A stretch of 8,509 bases of DNA from positions 1 to 8,509 of the forward strand of contig JAGYIK010000046.1 of assembly GCA_018402605.1 (NCBI GenBank), written 5' to 3'. The translations under genes were made by a program, and so were the position numbers. The notes beneath the pieces are model-generated. The model made no database searches, was not told the DNA's origin, and saw only the letters and a list, made by a program, of their open reading frames with translations. The stretch is from Litorivicinus sp. GTDB taxonomy: Bacteria; Pseudomonadota; Gammaproteobacteria; Pseudomonadales; Litorivicinaceae. Below, piece by piece: positions 1 through 6,509 of this stretch; within the stretch, counting starts at the first letter, position 1; every line of letters starts with the position of its first letter.

Positions 1-488
1 GCGGTGGTAATGGCGCCGAGCGCGATCACGACCGCAACCAAACCAAGCGATGAAAACTCGCTACCGACATCGATACCGAGCACAGCCGCCGCGCCAACAA
101 AACCAAGACCAAGACCCAGCCAGTTTTTACGACTCGTTTCCTCACCCAGAAGGAGGCCTGCAAAAATCGCCGTCAAAATCGGCTGCAAACACACAATTAA
201 TGCGGTCACGCCAGCAGGGATGCCGACACTAAAGCCGTACCAACAGCCACCCAAATAGACGCCGTGAAATAATGCCCCAGTCTCCATACCGTGGCCGAGG
301 GCATGTTTAGAGAAGCGCTTGAATTCAGCGAGCCACCAAGCGACTAAGAGGAAGCCAAGCGTTACAAGCGCAAATCGAAATGCTAAAGCGGCGAAGGGTG
401 TTGCGTCGGCTGTGACGATCGCACCTGTTGCAAAGGCTGACGCCCACAACACCACGAAGGTGAGCGGCAATCCCAATTGAATCAGCAT
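1..488 (-). CDS. EamA/DMT-family transporter, partial (N-terminal 162 residues)
   Basis: I translated the minus strand from an ATG at 488-486. The frame stays open to the left edge, so the C-terminal part is missing. The product is strongly hydrophobic, beginning with MLIQLGLPLTFVVLWASAFA and continuing with further membrane segments. It contains the family-typical stretch around PAGVTALIVCLQPILTAIFA, then LLGEE and a GLGLGFVGAAAVL helix. These mark a drug/metabolite transporter of the EamA type, an inner-membrane permease usually of about 290-300 residues with ten helices from two EamA repeats; the window holds roughly the first repeat. Family members export amino acids, metabolites or drugs, and the substrate here cannot be read. 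It starts 16 bases after the stop of the YadS-like gene on the same strand, so the two are probably cotranscribed. No in-frame ATG lies just upstream and the Shine-Dalgarno sequence is weak, which fits translational coupling. Confidence 0.86.
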   Translation of the reverse strand, partial: MLIQLGLPLTFVVLWASAFATGAIVTADATPFAALAFRFALVTLGFLLVAWWLAEFKRFSKHALGHGMETGALFHGVYLGGCWYGFSVGIPAGVTALIVCLQPILTAIFAGLLLGEETSRKNWLGLGLGFVGAAAVLGIDVGSEFSSLGLVAVVIALGAITT

Positions 489-504
489 CGGCGACGCATT
501 GGCA

Positions 505-1149
505 CTAGGGCCGCCATTGCGGGATCGACCACCGATAGAGAATAACGAGGACTCGCGCGCTCGTGGTCACCAACACACCGGCCAACAAACCCATCCACGC
601 AGGCCATCCCAACGCATCCAGACCTATCACAATTCCAGAACCGAATACCGCCAACAAAATATAGGGTTGATGATCTGAAAAGGCTTTCGGGATCACATTA
701 CAAAAAGTATCTCGCAGAACGCCGCCCAAGGTACTCGAGAACACACCCATCAAAATGGCGACAATCACCGAACTGCCCTCGGCGAGCGCGATTTGCGTCC
801 CCAATGCGCTGAATAACCCAAGGCCAACCGCATCGGGAATCTGGATAGAGCGCTCGGTGACCTCAGCGTGTGAGCGTCGAAGCACCAAGGACGCCAGTAC
901 GCACAATCCAATAATCATCCACAGCAAGTGGTCTTGTTCGATCCAGAAAAATGGCCGTCGATCCAACAGCAAATCACGCAGCGTACCGCCACCGAGCGCG
1001 GTCACGCCTGCCACAAAACACACACCGATCAGATCCATCCCGGCGCGAAGTCCAGACGCGATGCCAGACAGCGCAAATGCCAATACAGCAAGCACCTCGA
1101 TCGTACTCTGAAGCACCGGTAAAAAACTCGGTGCAGCCCACTCGCTCAC
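505..1149 (-). CDS. YadS/UPF0126 family membrane protein (TRIC-like channel, 'glycine transporter' domain)
   Basis: A 214-residue membrane protein with the internal duplication typical of UPF0126. Repeat one carries TALGGGTLRDLLLDRRPFFW (about residues 50-69) and repeat two carries STLGGVLRDTFCNVIPKAF (about 139-157). Each GG-x-LRD motif sits inside a hydrophobic hairpin, and there are about seven membrane segments in all. Known relatives include E. coli YadS/YicG; prokaryotic TRIC cation channels share this fold, while Pfam names the domain a glycine transporter, so the true cargo is uncertain. The frame is open to a GTG at 1188. I prefer the GTG at 1149-1147 because a GGAG sits 6 bases upstream of it (minus strand, 1159-1156), and the resulting length matches the usual 205-215 residues. 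The gene is divergent from the LysE-type exporter, and the EamA transporter follows it after 16 bases. Confidence 0.9.
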   Translation of the reverse strand: MSEWAAPSFLPVLQSTIEVLAVLAFALSGIASGLRAGMDLIGVCFVAGVTALGGGTLRDLLLDRRPFFWIEQDHLLWMIIGLCVLASLVLRRSHAEVTERSIQIPDAVGLGLFSALGTQIALAEGSSVIVAILMGVFSSTLGGVLRDTFCNVIPKAFSDHQPYILLAVFGSGIVIGLDALGWPAWMGLLAGVLVTTSARVLVILYRWSIPQWRP

Positions 1150-1155
1150 ACAGCA

Positions 1156-1159
1156 CTCC
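1156..1159 (-). promoter_or_regulatory. Ribosome binding site deciding the yadS-like start
   Basis: GGAG on the minus strand, 6 bases upstream of the GTG at 1149-1147. The alternative GTG at 1188 has no comparable site. This supports the shorter 214-residue protein over a 227-residue one. Confidence 0.6.
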
Positions 1160-1270
1160 AATCCGCGAAAAGAGGCGAAACGATACACCCTTTTATTTCA
1201 GCTGACACGGGCGTTTCGGCGAAAAAATCTCCTCGCCCGCGCATTGGATTGGCCGTATGCTTTACGATCC
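1160..1270. other. Divergent intergenic region between yadS-like and lysE-like genes
   Basis: About 110 bases separate the two ribosome binding sites of divergent genes, so promoters in both directions should lie here. I looked for -35/-10 pairs. TATGCT at about 1256-1261 is a possible -10 for the exporter, but it has no convincing -35 and would leave a very short leader. I see no clear operator palindrome and make no firm promoter call. Confidence 0.4.
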
Positions 1271-1275
1271 AAGGA
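1271..1275 (+). promoter_or_regulatory. Ribosome binding site deciding the lysE-like start
   Basis: AAGGA followed by an 8-base spacer and the ATG at 1284. The in-frame ATG at 1257 has no Shine-Dalgarno sequence, so the protein should begin MFGITDLITF. Confidence 0.75.
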
Positions 1276-1283
1276 CGACTCAT

Positions 1284-1928
1284 ATGTTTGGTATCACAGA
1301 CCTCATCACCTTCCTGATCGGCACCGTCATCATCGTGCTGTTGCCCGGGCCCAACTCCATGTATGTCATGACGGTCGCCGCTAAAGATGGCATACGGCCG
1401 GGGTTTTATGGTGCTGCTGGTATCTTTACCGGTGATGCTATTTTAATGATTCTCTCGGTCGCCGGTGCCGCGTCACTGATCCAAACCACGCCGTTTTTAT
1501 TTGCGCTTTTGAAATACGCCGGTGGTGGCTATTTAGCCTGGCTTGGTTTTGGGCTCCTTCGGTCTGCGCTCTCTCGCTCGGAAAACAGCGAGCTCGAGTC
1601 GGATACTGACGTGGGTCGTATGAAATCGCGCGCACATCCGTTTCGGACCGCGCTGACCATTAGCTTGCTGAATCCCAAAGCCATTTTGTTCTTCATTTCG
1701 TTCTTTATTCAATTCGTTGACCCAGCCTATGACCAACCGCTCCTCTCCTTTTTTCTGTTGGGCTGCCTGGTTCAGGTCGTCAGCCAGATCTATCTGGCCT
1801 CAGTGATTTGTATTGCCGTGTACAGCAAGGCAAAACTGCAAGGTAGTCAACGGATTGCGCGGATTGCGAAGGGCCTCGCAGGAAGTGCGTTTTTTGGCTA
1901 TGGCCTGAAGATGGCGCTGGACCGATAA
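1284..1928 (+). CDS. LysE-family amino-acid exporter, LeuE-like
   Basis: A 214-residue inner-membrane translocator. The first helix ends in the family signature PGPN (residues 21-24), followed by a second helix with GIFTGDAILMILSVAGAA (46-63). Next come YAGGGYLAWLGF, a hydrophilic linker at about 95-120, and the second-half signature SLLNPKAILFFISFF (127-141). Six helices and this length match LysE/RhtB proteins. The order of motifs resembles E. coli LeuE (212 residues), which exports leucine and other neutral amino acids using the proton gradient; the exact substrate here is inferred. Such exporters are often controlled by Lrp-type or LysR-type regulators, and an Lrp-type gene lies 1.3 kb away, but direct control is not shown. 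It converges on the MFS gene with 5 bases between the stop codons. An in-frame ATG 27 bases upstream is less likely because it lacks a ribosome binding site. Confidence 0.92.
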   Translation: MFGITDLITFLIGTVIIVLLPGPNSMYVMTVAAKDGIRPGFYGAAGIFTGDAILMILSVAGAASLIQTTPFLFALLKYAGGGYLAWLGFGLLRSALSRSENSELESDTDVGRMKSRAHPFRTALTISLLNPKAILFFISFFIQFVDPAYDQPLLSFFLLGCLVQVVSQIYLASVICIAVYSKAKLQGSQRIARIAKGLAGSAFFGYGLKMALDR

Positions 1929-1933
1929 GCCAT

Positions 1934-3103
1934 TTAAGTGGCAAACAAATACCGCCGCATCGCGAATAACCCAAGAATTGGCCCCGGAAGTAACCACCAC
2001 ACCACGCTGACAGTGCCCCCCTCCGCTAGATGCGTGAGCAGCACAATGGAGCCGATCGATAGCGAAAAGCCGATACTGTTTTGCATCGCTAAGGCACTCC
2101 CAACAGACTCTGGTGGACATGCTTTGGCACTCAAGGCTGAAAATTGCGCGGAATCGGCAATCACGAAGAAACCCCACGCCAATAAACCGAGAAGCGGGAT
2201 CCAAGTTGGGAGATCCGCAATCCATGGGTACAGGAGACACATCGCACCCGAAAACAGAAGCGAGACAAATGCGACCCGCTCGCTGCCTAGGCTTTGGCTC
2301 GCCCAACCACCGCAAATCGCCCCAAGGCTGCCAATGCCAATCACCGCGAAGGACCACCAGGCCACGGTGGCGGGCAACGCATCCACACCGAATACACCTG
2401 CCACCAGCCAAGGAACCAGAGTCCAAAAGGCATACAGCTCCCACATGTGGCCAAAGTAACCCAGCGCCGCGCCGCGGAAACGCTGGACCTGAAACGCTTT
2501 AAAAATCGCACCCACACTCAGACGAACGCCCTGCGGTGCACCATGCGGACCGTCACCGATCCACCACACAAGTCCGCCTGCGCCAAGCGCTAAGACAGAC
2601 ACCCACACCAAAACATCGCGCCATGGCCAGTTGGTAGCCAACCCTGCCATGCCATGCGGGAGCGCGGTACCCAAGGTCAACATGCCAACGAGGAGCCCCA
2701 GACCTAAACCCGGTGGCCGAGCTGACCAACTGACAATCAACTTCATCCCAAGTGGGTAAATCCCCGCCAAACAGAGTCCAATGAGAAATCGAAACACGGC
2801 ACCACTGATGAGCCCTTGCGCAAAATAAACAAAGCCCAGATTGAAAAGGGCTCCGAGGCAGGCCGCGACAAGGACAATCCGTGATGCGCGAAACATGTCA
2901 GCCAGACCGGTCAGCGCGAGGAGCAATGTGCCCGAAATAAACCCCAATTGAACTGCACTGGTCAGCAATCCCATCTCCGAGATGGCGACACTCCAATCGC
3001 TGGCCAAGCCCGGCCCAACGGCATTGACGCTAAACCAAAGTGAACACCCTAGGAGTTGCGCAAAAACGATTCCGGCAATCGGGATGGTGGTCTGATGCTG
3101 CAT
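1934..3103 (-). CDS. Major facilitator superfamily (MFS) transporter, substrate unknown
   Basis: A 389-residue, twelve-helix secondary transporter of the inner membrane. The N-terminal helix starts near residue 8 (IAGIVFAQLLGCSLWFS). A motif-A-like loop, GLADMFRASR (66-75), follows the second helix pair, and FLIGLCLAGIYPLGMKLIVSW (106-126) fits helices 4-5. A charged central loop at about 182-210 separates the two six-helix halves. The second half includes GYFGHMWELYAFW (215-227) and GFFVIADSAQFSAL (311-324). I recognise the superfamily but not a characterised subfamily, so no cargo is assigned. The frame allows an ATG at 3118, but AAAGGA six bases before the ATG at 3103 favours the shorter start. 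The gene lies 69 bases downstream of the Lrp-type gene on the same strand and may be cotranscribed with it. That position suggests an amino-acid or organic-acid cargo, as inference only. Confidence 0.9.
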   Translation of the reverse strand: MQHQTTIPIAGIVFAQLLGCSLWFSVNAVGPGLASDWSVAISEMGLLTSAVQLGFISGTLLLALTGLADMFRASRIVLVAACLGALFNLGFVYFAQGLISGAVFRFLIGLCLAGIYPLGMKLIVSWSARPPGLGLGLLVGMLTLGTALPHGMAGLATNWPWRDVLVWVSVLALGAGGLVWWIGDGPHGAPQGVRLSVGAIFKAFQVQRFRGAALGYFGHMWELYAFWTLVPWLVAGVFGVDALPATVAWWSFAVIGIGSLGAICGGWASQSLGSERVAFVSLLFSGAMCLLYPWIADLPTWIPLLGLLAWGFFVIADSAQFSALSAKACPPESVGSALAMQNSIGFSLSIGSIVLLTHLAEGGTVSVVWWLLPGPILGLFAMRRYLFAT

Positions 3104-3109
3104 TAAAGG

Positions 3110-3115
3110 TCCTTT
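3110..3115 (-). promoter_or_regulatory. Ribosome binding site deciding the MFS start
   Basis: AAAGGA on the minus strand, 6 bases before the ATG at 3103-3101. The upstream in-frame ATG at 3118 overlaps this region and has no good site of its own, so the MFS protein most likely starts MQHQTTIPIA. Confidence 0.7.
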
Positions 3116-3172
3116 CATACGAACGAGGATAGTGTGTCATCGATTGCCGAGCGAGAGCCGCCCTATCCGGGT

Positions 3173-3628
3173 CTACACCAATCGTGCGGCACGCTCTTTG
3201 ACCCGTCGAAGCGGGATTGACGACTCAATTGAGGCCACGCCATCGATCCGGGTGAGATTGGCAGTAAGAAACCGCTCAAACTCGTGTAAATCCGTCACCG
3301 CAACACGGAGTAAATAATCAAAACTACCTGTCATGAGCCAACAATCCACAACCTCCGGGCATTTGCTGATCGCTGCTTCAAAATTGACCAACCGTTCATC
3401 GACCTGTTTATCCAGGCGGACCGACACAAAGATGCTGAAACCAAAACCTAATTTCTCTTCGTCAATCAATGCGGAGTACCCGCGAATATACCCCTCAGAC
3501 TCGAGTCGCTTGACTCGGCGCGCACAGGGCGATGGCGACAGACCAACCTGGTCTGCCAACTCCAATTGCGTTAAACGACCCTCGCGTTGCAATGCTTGCA
3601 GAATGCGTCGATCAATCGCATCAATCAT
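3173..3628 (-). CDS. Lrp/AsnC-family transcriptional regulator (MdeR-like by context)
   Basis: A 151-residue regulator of the usual Lrp/AsnC length. The N-terminal winged helix-turn-helix spans about residues 4-52: DAIDRRILQALQREGR, then the recognition region ELADQVGLSPSPCARRVKRLE and GYIRGYSALID. The C-terminal RAM (ligand-binding, oligomerisation) domain spans about 65-142 and includes the GSFDYLLRV turn (101-109), the GxxDY-type element near the effector site. Relatives form dimers and octamers and sense amino acids. AAGGAG sits 7 bases before the ATG at 3628-3626. The gene is divergent from the AceE-type E1 gene across 140 bases, and the MFS gene follows it. In Pseudomonas putida, MdeR (same family) is encoded next to mdeAB and controls them, so local control of the E1 gene is the best guess. 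The MdeR-like label rests on context, not alignment. Confidence 0.94.
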   Translation of the reverse strand: MIDAIDRRILQALQREGRLTQLELADQVGLSPSPCARRVKRLESEGYIRGYSALIDEEKLGFGFSIFVSVRLDKQVDERLVNFEAAISKCPEVVDCWLMTGSFDYLLRVAVTDLHEFERFLTANLTRIDGVASIESSIPLRRVKERAARLV

Positions 3629-3684
3629 CCCAACTCTCCTTTATTTATTCGTCTCGGTTTACCTCGTTTGCGACGATATTCAGC

Positions 3685-3702
3685 GAAAAAACGTATTTTT
3701 TC
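3685..3702. promoter_or_regulatory. A/T-rich inverted repeat, candidate Lrp-type binding site
   Basis: The sequence reads GAAAAAA-CGTA-TTTTTTC: 7-bp perfect arms around a 4-base centre, in the lrp-type/E1 intergenic region. Its centre lies about 57 bases upstream of the start site implied by the TATACT -10 at 3739. That is a plausible position for an activator. Lrp-family proteins favour A/T-rich, bendable, dyad-symmetric sites. Binding by the adjacent regulator is inferred from position only; intrinsic DNA bending by the A and T tracts is an alternative role. Confidence 0.4.
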
Positions 3703-3738
3703 CATAGTATTTGCCAAAAAACCCCGCAATCACTCATT

Positions 3739-3744
3739 TATACT
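3739..3744 (+). promoter_or_regulatory. Candidate -10 element for the E1 gene
   Basis: TATACT matches five of six bases of the sigma-70 -10 consensus and lies 24 bases before the ATG at 3769. At the expected 17-base spacing the -35 position is a run of A, not TTGACA. A good -10 with a poor -35 is typical of a promoter that needs an activator, which would fit control by the divergent Lrp-type protein. Confidence 0.4.
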
Positions 3745-3757
3745 GCAAACACAGTAC

Positions 3758-3763
3758 AGGAGA
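3758..3763 (+). promoter_or_regulatory. Ribosome binding site deciding the E1 start
   Basis: AGGAGA followed by a 5-base spacer and the ATG at 3769. The open frame extends back to 3532, but that stretch is antisense to the lrp-type gene and reads as low-quality protein. Starting at 3769 gives 888 residues, against 887 for E. coli AceE as I recall it. Confidence 0.85.
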
Positions 3764-3768
3764 GCAAC

Positions 3769-6435
3769 ATGCCCCGCACACAGCAGACCATCGCAACCGA
3801 TCCAGATGAACGTCAGGAGTGGATTGACGCGTTGCACTCCGTGGTGCGTGAAAATGGCAAAGCCTACGCGCAGAGCTTGCTTCATGAGGTCTCTGATGCC
3901 GCGCGTTACATGGGACTCGGACAAACAGATGCACCCTATTCAGCATACCGTAATACCATTTCGCTGGAGGACCAGCCCCGCTATCCAGGTGATCTTGAGA
4001 TCGAAGAGCGCTTGACATCAGTTATGCGCTGGAATGCGCTCGCGATGGTGGTCCGCGCCAATCGGGCCTACGGTGAGCTCGGCGGACATATCGCCTCCTA
4101 TGCATCAGCTGCTGAGATCTTTGAAGTGGGCTTTCAGCACTTCTTTCGGGCCTCTTCAGGCGAGACCGATGGGGATCTGGTATATTTCCAGCCGCACTCA
4201 GCACCGGGCGTCTATGCGCGTGCCTTTCTTGAGGGACGTTTAACTGAGTCTGATCTCGCGCAGTACCGGCAAGAAGTTCCGGGTCAAGGATTGTGTTCCT
4301 ATCCACATCCTTGGTTGATGCCTGACTTTTGGCAGGTTCCAACCGGCTCGATGGGCATTGGACCCATCTCTGCCATCTATCAAGCTCGCTTTATGCGCTA
4401 TCTGCAGCATCGCGGGCTCGTCGAGACCGAACATCGCCATGTGTGGGGTGTGTTCGGCGACGGCGAGATGGATGAGCCGGAATCGATTGCAGCGCTGACT
4501 CTGGCCGCTCGCGAACGGCTCGACAATCTCACCTTTGTTATTAACTGCAACCTGCAACGTCTCGATGGACCAGTCCGCGGCAATGGACAGATCATTCAGG
4601 AGTTGGAGTCGTTATTTATTGGCGCCGGATGGAACGTGATCAAAGTCCTCTGGGGTTCGGAATGGGACACGTTGTTTGAGCGCGACCACGACCATGTGCT
4701 GTTACACCGTTTCTCTGAAACACCCGATGGCGAGTATCAGACTCTTGGCTCAAAAGACGGTGACTACAACCGTCATCGTTTCTTCGAAGCCGACCCCAAA
4801 ACCGCCGCCTTGGTTGAACACATGAGTGATGCGGATATCAACGCCTTAAAGCGTGGCGGTCACGATTTCAAAAAGCTCTACGCGGCCTTTCATGCGGCCA
4901 AAAACCACCAGGGCCAGCCGACTGTGATTCTCGCAAAAACCAAAAAAGGCTATGGAATGGGTGGTGCGGGCGAAAGCAAGATGACCGCGCACCAAGCCAA
5001 GAAATTGGATGTCGACGCCCTACTGGCGTTCAGGGACCGCTTCAATTTGCCGTTAAGCGATGCAGAGGTCACCGATCTCACCTTTTATCGGCCCACCGAC
5101 GACAGCCCAGAAATGCGTTATTTACACGCGCGCCGTGAAGCGCTGGGTGGTTTTTTGCCTGCCCGTCGTCGCAATGCCACAACACCCATGCCAGCGCGAC
5201 CCAAACACGCGGACTATGCCAAGTCGTCGTTGACTGCAAACGGGAAGTCCATGTCGACCACCATGGCATTGGTTCGCATTCTTGGCGGACTCCTGAGGGA
5301 CAAGGCCTTTGGTCGCCGCATTGTCCCCATCGTGGCTGACGAAGCACGTACTTTTGGCATGCACACGCTGTTCAGTCAAATTGGAATTTATGCCCCCGAT
5401 GGACAAACCTATGAGCCCGAAGATGCCGGCACACTGCTCAGCTATAAGGAAGCAAAAGACGGTCAATTGCTCGAAGAGGGTATCACCGAGGCCGGTGCGA
5501 TCAGCTCATGGACAGCGGCGGCAACAGCCTACTCCGTCCATGGCTTGGATTTATTACCGATTTACATTTACTACTCCATGTTCGGATTCCAACGGATCGG
5601 TGATTTAATCTGGGCTGCTGCCGATCAGCGTCCGCGGGGATTTTTATTCGGTGCCACAGCCGGTCGAACCACCCTCTCAGGTGAAGGCTTGCAGCACCAG
5701 GATGGTTCAAGCCATTTAAGTGCCGCCGCCATTCCCAATTGTCGCGCCTACGATCCCTGCTTCGCCTATGAGCTGGCAGTGATTGTCGAGTATGGGCTTA
5801 AGCGCATGATCGATGAGCATCGGGATGAGTTTTTCTACATCACGCTGATGAACGAGAACTACCCGCATCCCGATCTCCCTGCAGGCACCGAGGACGGGAT
5901 TTTACGCGGCCTCTATCCACTCTCAATGACACAACCGAAGCGCCCAGTGCAGATTCGGCTGCTCGGTGCTGGAACCATTTTATTGCAAGTGATTGAGGCG
6001 GCAGACTGGCTGACAGCGACTTTTGACCTCAACGTTGCCGTGTATTCCGTGACATCGTTTTCCGAACTTGCGCGCGATGCAGAACAGGCTGCGCGAGAAA
6101 AACGCTTGGGACTCAATGCCAATGCAGAGTCTTGGCTTACACAACACCTTTCCGATTCAACCCCTATTATCATGGCCACCGATTATGTGCGCGCAGTACC
6201 CGCGCAAATCACCCCATACATTCAAGCACCTGTCACGGTGTTGGGAACTGATGGCTTTGGTCGCTCCGCAAATCGCCAAGCACTCCGTGCATTCTTTGAA
6301 GTCGATCGCGCCCACATTGCACTCGCGGCTGTCGATCAACTGATTCGGCAGAAGATCTTAAGCCCAGCAGATCGCAAAAAGGCTCTCAAAGCACTCGCAA
6401 TACAAGCGGAACTCGATCCACCGTGGCACCGCTAA
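3769..6435 (+). CDS. AceE-family homodimeric 2-oxoacid dehydrogenase E1 (pyruvate or, MdeB-like, 2-oxobutyrate)
   Basis: An 888-residue thiamine-diphosphate enzyme that decarboxylates a 2-oxoacid and transfers the acyl group to the lipoyl domain of an E2 partner in the cytoplasm. It is collinear with AceE. An acidic N-terminal segment (1-45, the E2-docking part in E. coli) comes first. GGHIASY follows with H107, and QPHSAPGVYARAFLEGRL with H143. The diphosphate/Mg motif GDGEMDEPES starts at 230, with N261. The mobile loop contains TAHQAKK (H408). The cofactor-activating glutamate is E570 in LLEEGITEAGA, then come YYSMFGFQRIGDL and GEGLQHQDGSSH (H643). All expected catalytic residues are present. 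E2 and E3 genes are not adjacent, unlike a housekeeping aceEF operon. The divergent Lrp-type regulator recalls the mdeR-mdeAB locus of Pseudomonas putida, whose MdeB is an AceE-like 2-oxobutyrate dehydrogenase E1. Family assignment is firm; substrate is not. Confidence 0.95.
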   Translation: MPRTQQTIATDPDERQEWIDALHSVVRENGKAYAQSLLHEVSDAARYMGLGQTDAPYSAYRNTISLEDQPRYPGDLEIEERLTSVMRWNALAMVVRANRAYGELGGHIASYASAAEIFEVGFQHFFRASSGETDGDLVYFQPHSAPGVYARAFLEGRLTESDLAQYRQEVPGQGLCSYPHPWLMPDFWQVPTGSMGIGPISAIYQARFMRYLQHRGLVETEHRHVWGVFGDGEMDEPESIAALTLAARERLDNLTFVINCNLQRLDGPVRGNGQIIQELESLFIGAGWNVIKVLWGSEWDTLFERDHDHVLLHRFSETPDGEYQTLGSKDGDYNRHRFFEADPKTAALVEHMSDADINALKRGGHDFKKLYAAFHAAKNHQGQPTVILAKTKKGYGMGGAGESKMTAHQAKKLDVDALLAFRDRFNLPLSDAEVTDLTFYRPTDDSPEMRYLHARREALGGFLPARRRNATTPMPARPKHADYAKSSLTANGKSMSTTMALVRILGGLLRDKAFGRRIVPIVADEARTFGMHTLFSQIGIYAPDGQTYEPEDAGTLLSYKEAKDGQLLEEGITEAGAISSWTAAATAYSVHGLDLLPIYIYYSMFGFQRIGDLIWAAADQRPRGFLFGATAGRTTLSGEGLQHQDGSSHLSAAAIPNCRAYDPCFAYELAVIVEYGLKRMIDEHRDEFFYITLMNENYPHPDLPAGTEDGILRGLYPLSMTQPKRPVQIRLLGAGTILLQVIEAADWLTATFDLNVAVYSVTSFSELARDAEQAAREKRLGLNANAESWLTQHLSDSTPIIMATDYVRAVPAQITPYIQAPVTVLGTDGFGRSANRQALRAFFEVDRAHIALAAVDQLIRQKILSPADRKKALKALAIQAELDPPWHR

Positions 6436-6448
6436 GACTACAAAGTGA

Positions 6449-6477
6449 TTGACAGCTCGCGCGCTTTTCGCTTTATT
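6449..6477 (+). promoter_or_regulatory. Sigma-70-type promoter of the gntR-phyH operon
   Basis: A perfect TTGACA -35 (6449-6454), a 17-base spacer and TTTATT (6472-6477) as a four-of-six -10. It lies in the 74-base gap between the E1 stop and the GntR start. Initiation would fall near 6484, inside the palindrome that follows, so a protein bound there would block transcription. I see no GC-rich hairpin with a T-run after the E1 gene, so some read-through from upstream is possible. Confidence 0.6.
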
Positions 6478-6499
6478 GAATTCTGAATTCAGAATACAA
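6476..6499. promoter_or_regulatory. 24-bp palindrome, probable GntR/FCD operator
   Basis: The core ATTCTGAATTCAGAAT (6480-6495) is a perfect 16-bp inverted repeat. It extends outward as TTG...CAA with a single mismatched pair, giving 23 of 24 symmetric positions if that pair is counted as one error. It overlaps the -10 and the predicted transcription start and ends 10 bases before the GntR start codon. FCD-type GntR repressors bind short dyads just in front of their own genes, so autoregulation by the adjacent product is the natural reading. I saw no second copy in the window. Confidence 0.65.
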
Positions 6500-6509
6500 A
6501 GAAGATGAG

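Noticed and set aside
4..258. Plus-strand open frames at the left edge
   Set aside because: They lie opposite the EamA transporter gene, whose minus-strand frame gives a clear membrane protein.
1929..1942. Small hairpin GCCAT-TTAA-GTGGC between the convergent genes, a possible bidirectional terminator
   Set aside because: The stem is only five pairs including a T-G wobble, and no T-run follows on either strand.
1800..2444. Minus-strand open frame of 214 codons
   Set aside because: It is an alternative frame of the MFS gene and the end of the exporter, with a Cys/Arg-rich composition unlike a real protein.
1938..2593. Plus-strand open frames of 99-173 codons
   Set aside because: They are antisense to the MFS gene, rich in Pro, Arg, His and Thr with no recognisable domain, and are explained by its codon pattern.
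3532..3768. A 79-codon N-terminal extension of the E1 open frame
   Set aside because: It is antisense to the start of the lrp-type gene and the promoter region, has no ribosome binding site, and the ATG at 3769 with AGGAGA gives the standard AceE length.
3769..6435. Calling the E1 gene a housekeeping aceE
   Set aside because: No aceF or lpd follows, and an Lrp-type regulator is divergent; the family is clear but the housekeeping role is not.
6436..6509. Rho-independent terminator after the E1 gene
   Set aside because: No GC-rich stem followed by T residues is visible; the palindrome there is A/T-rich and fits an operator better.
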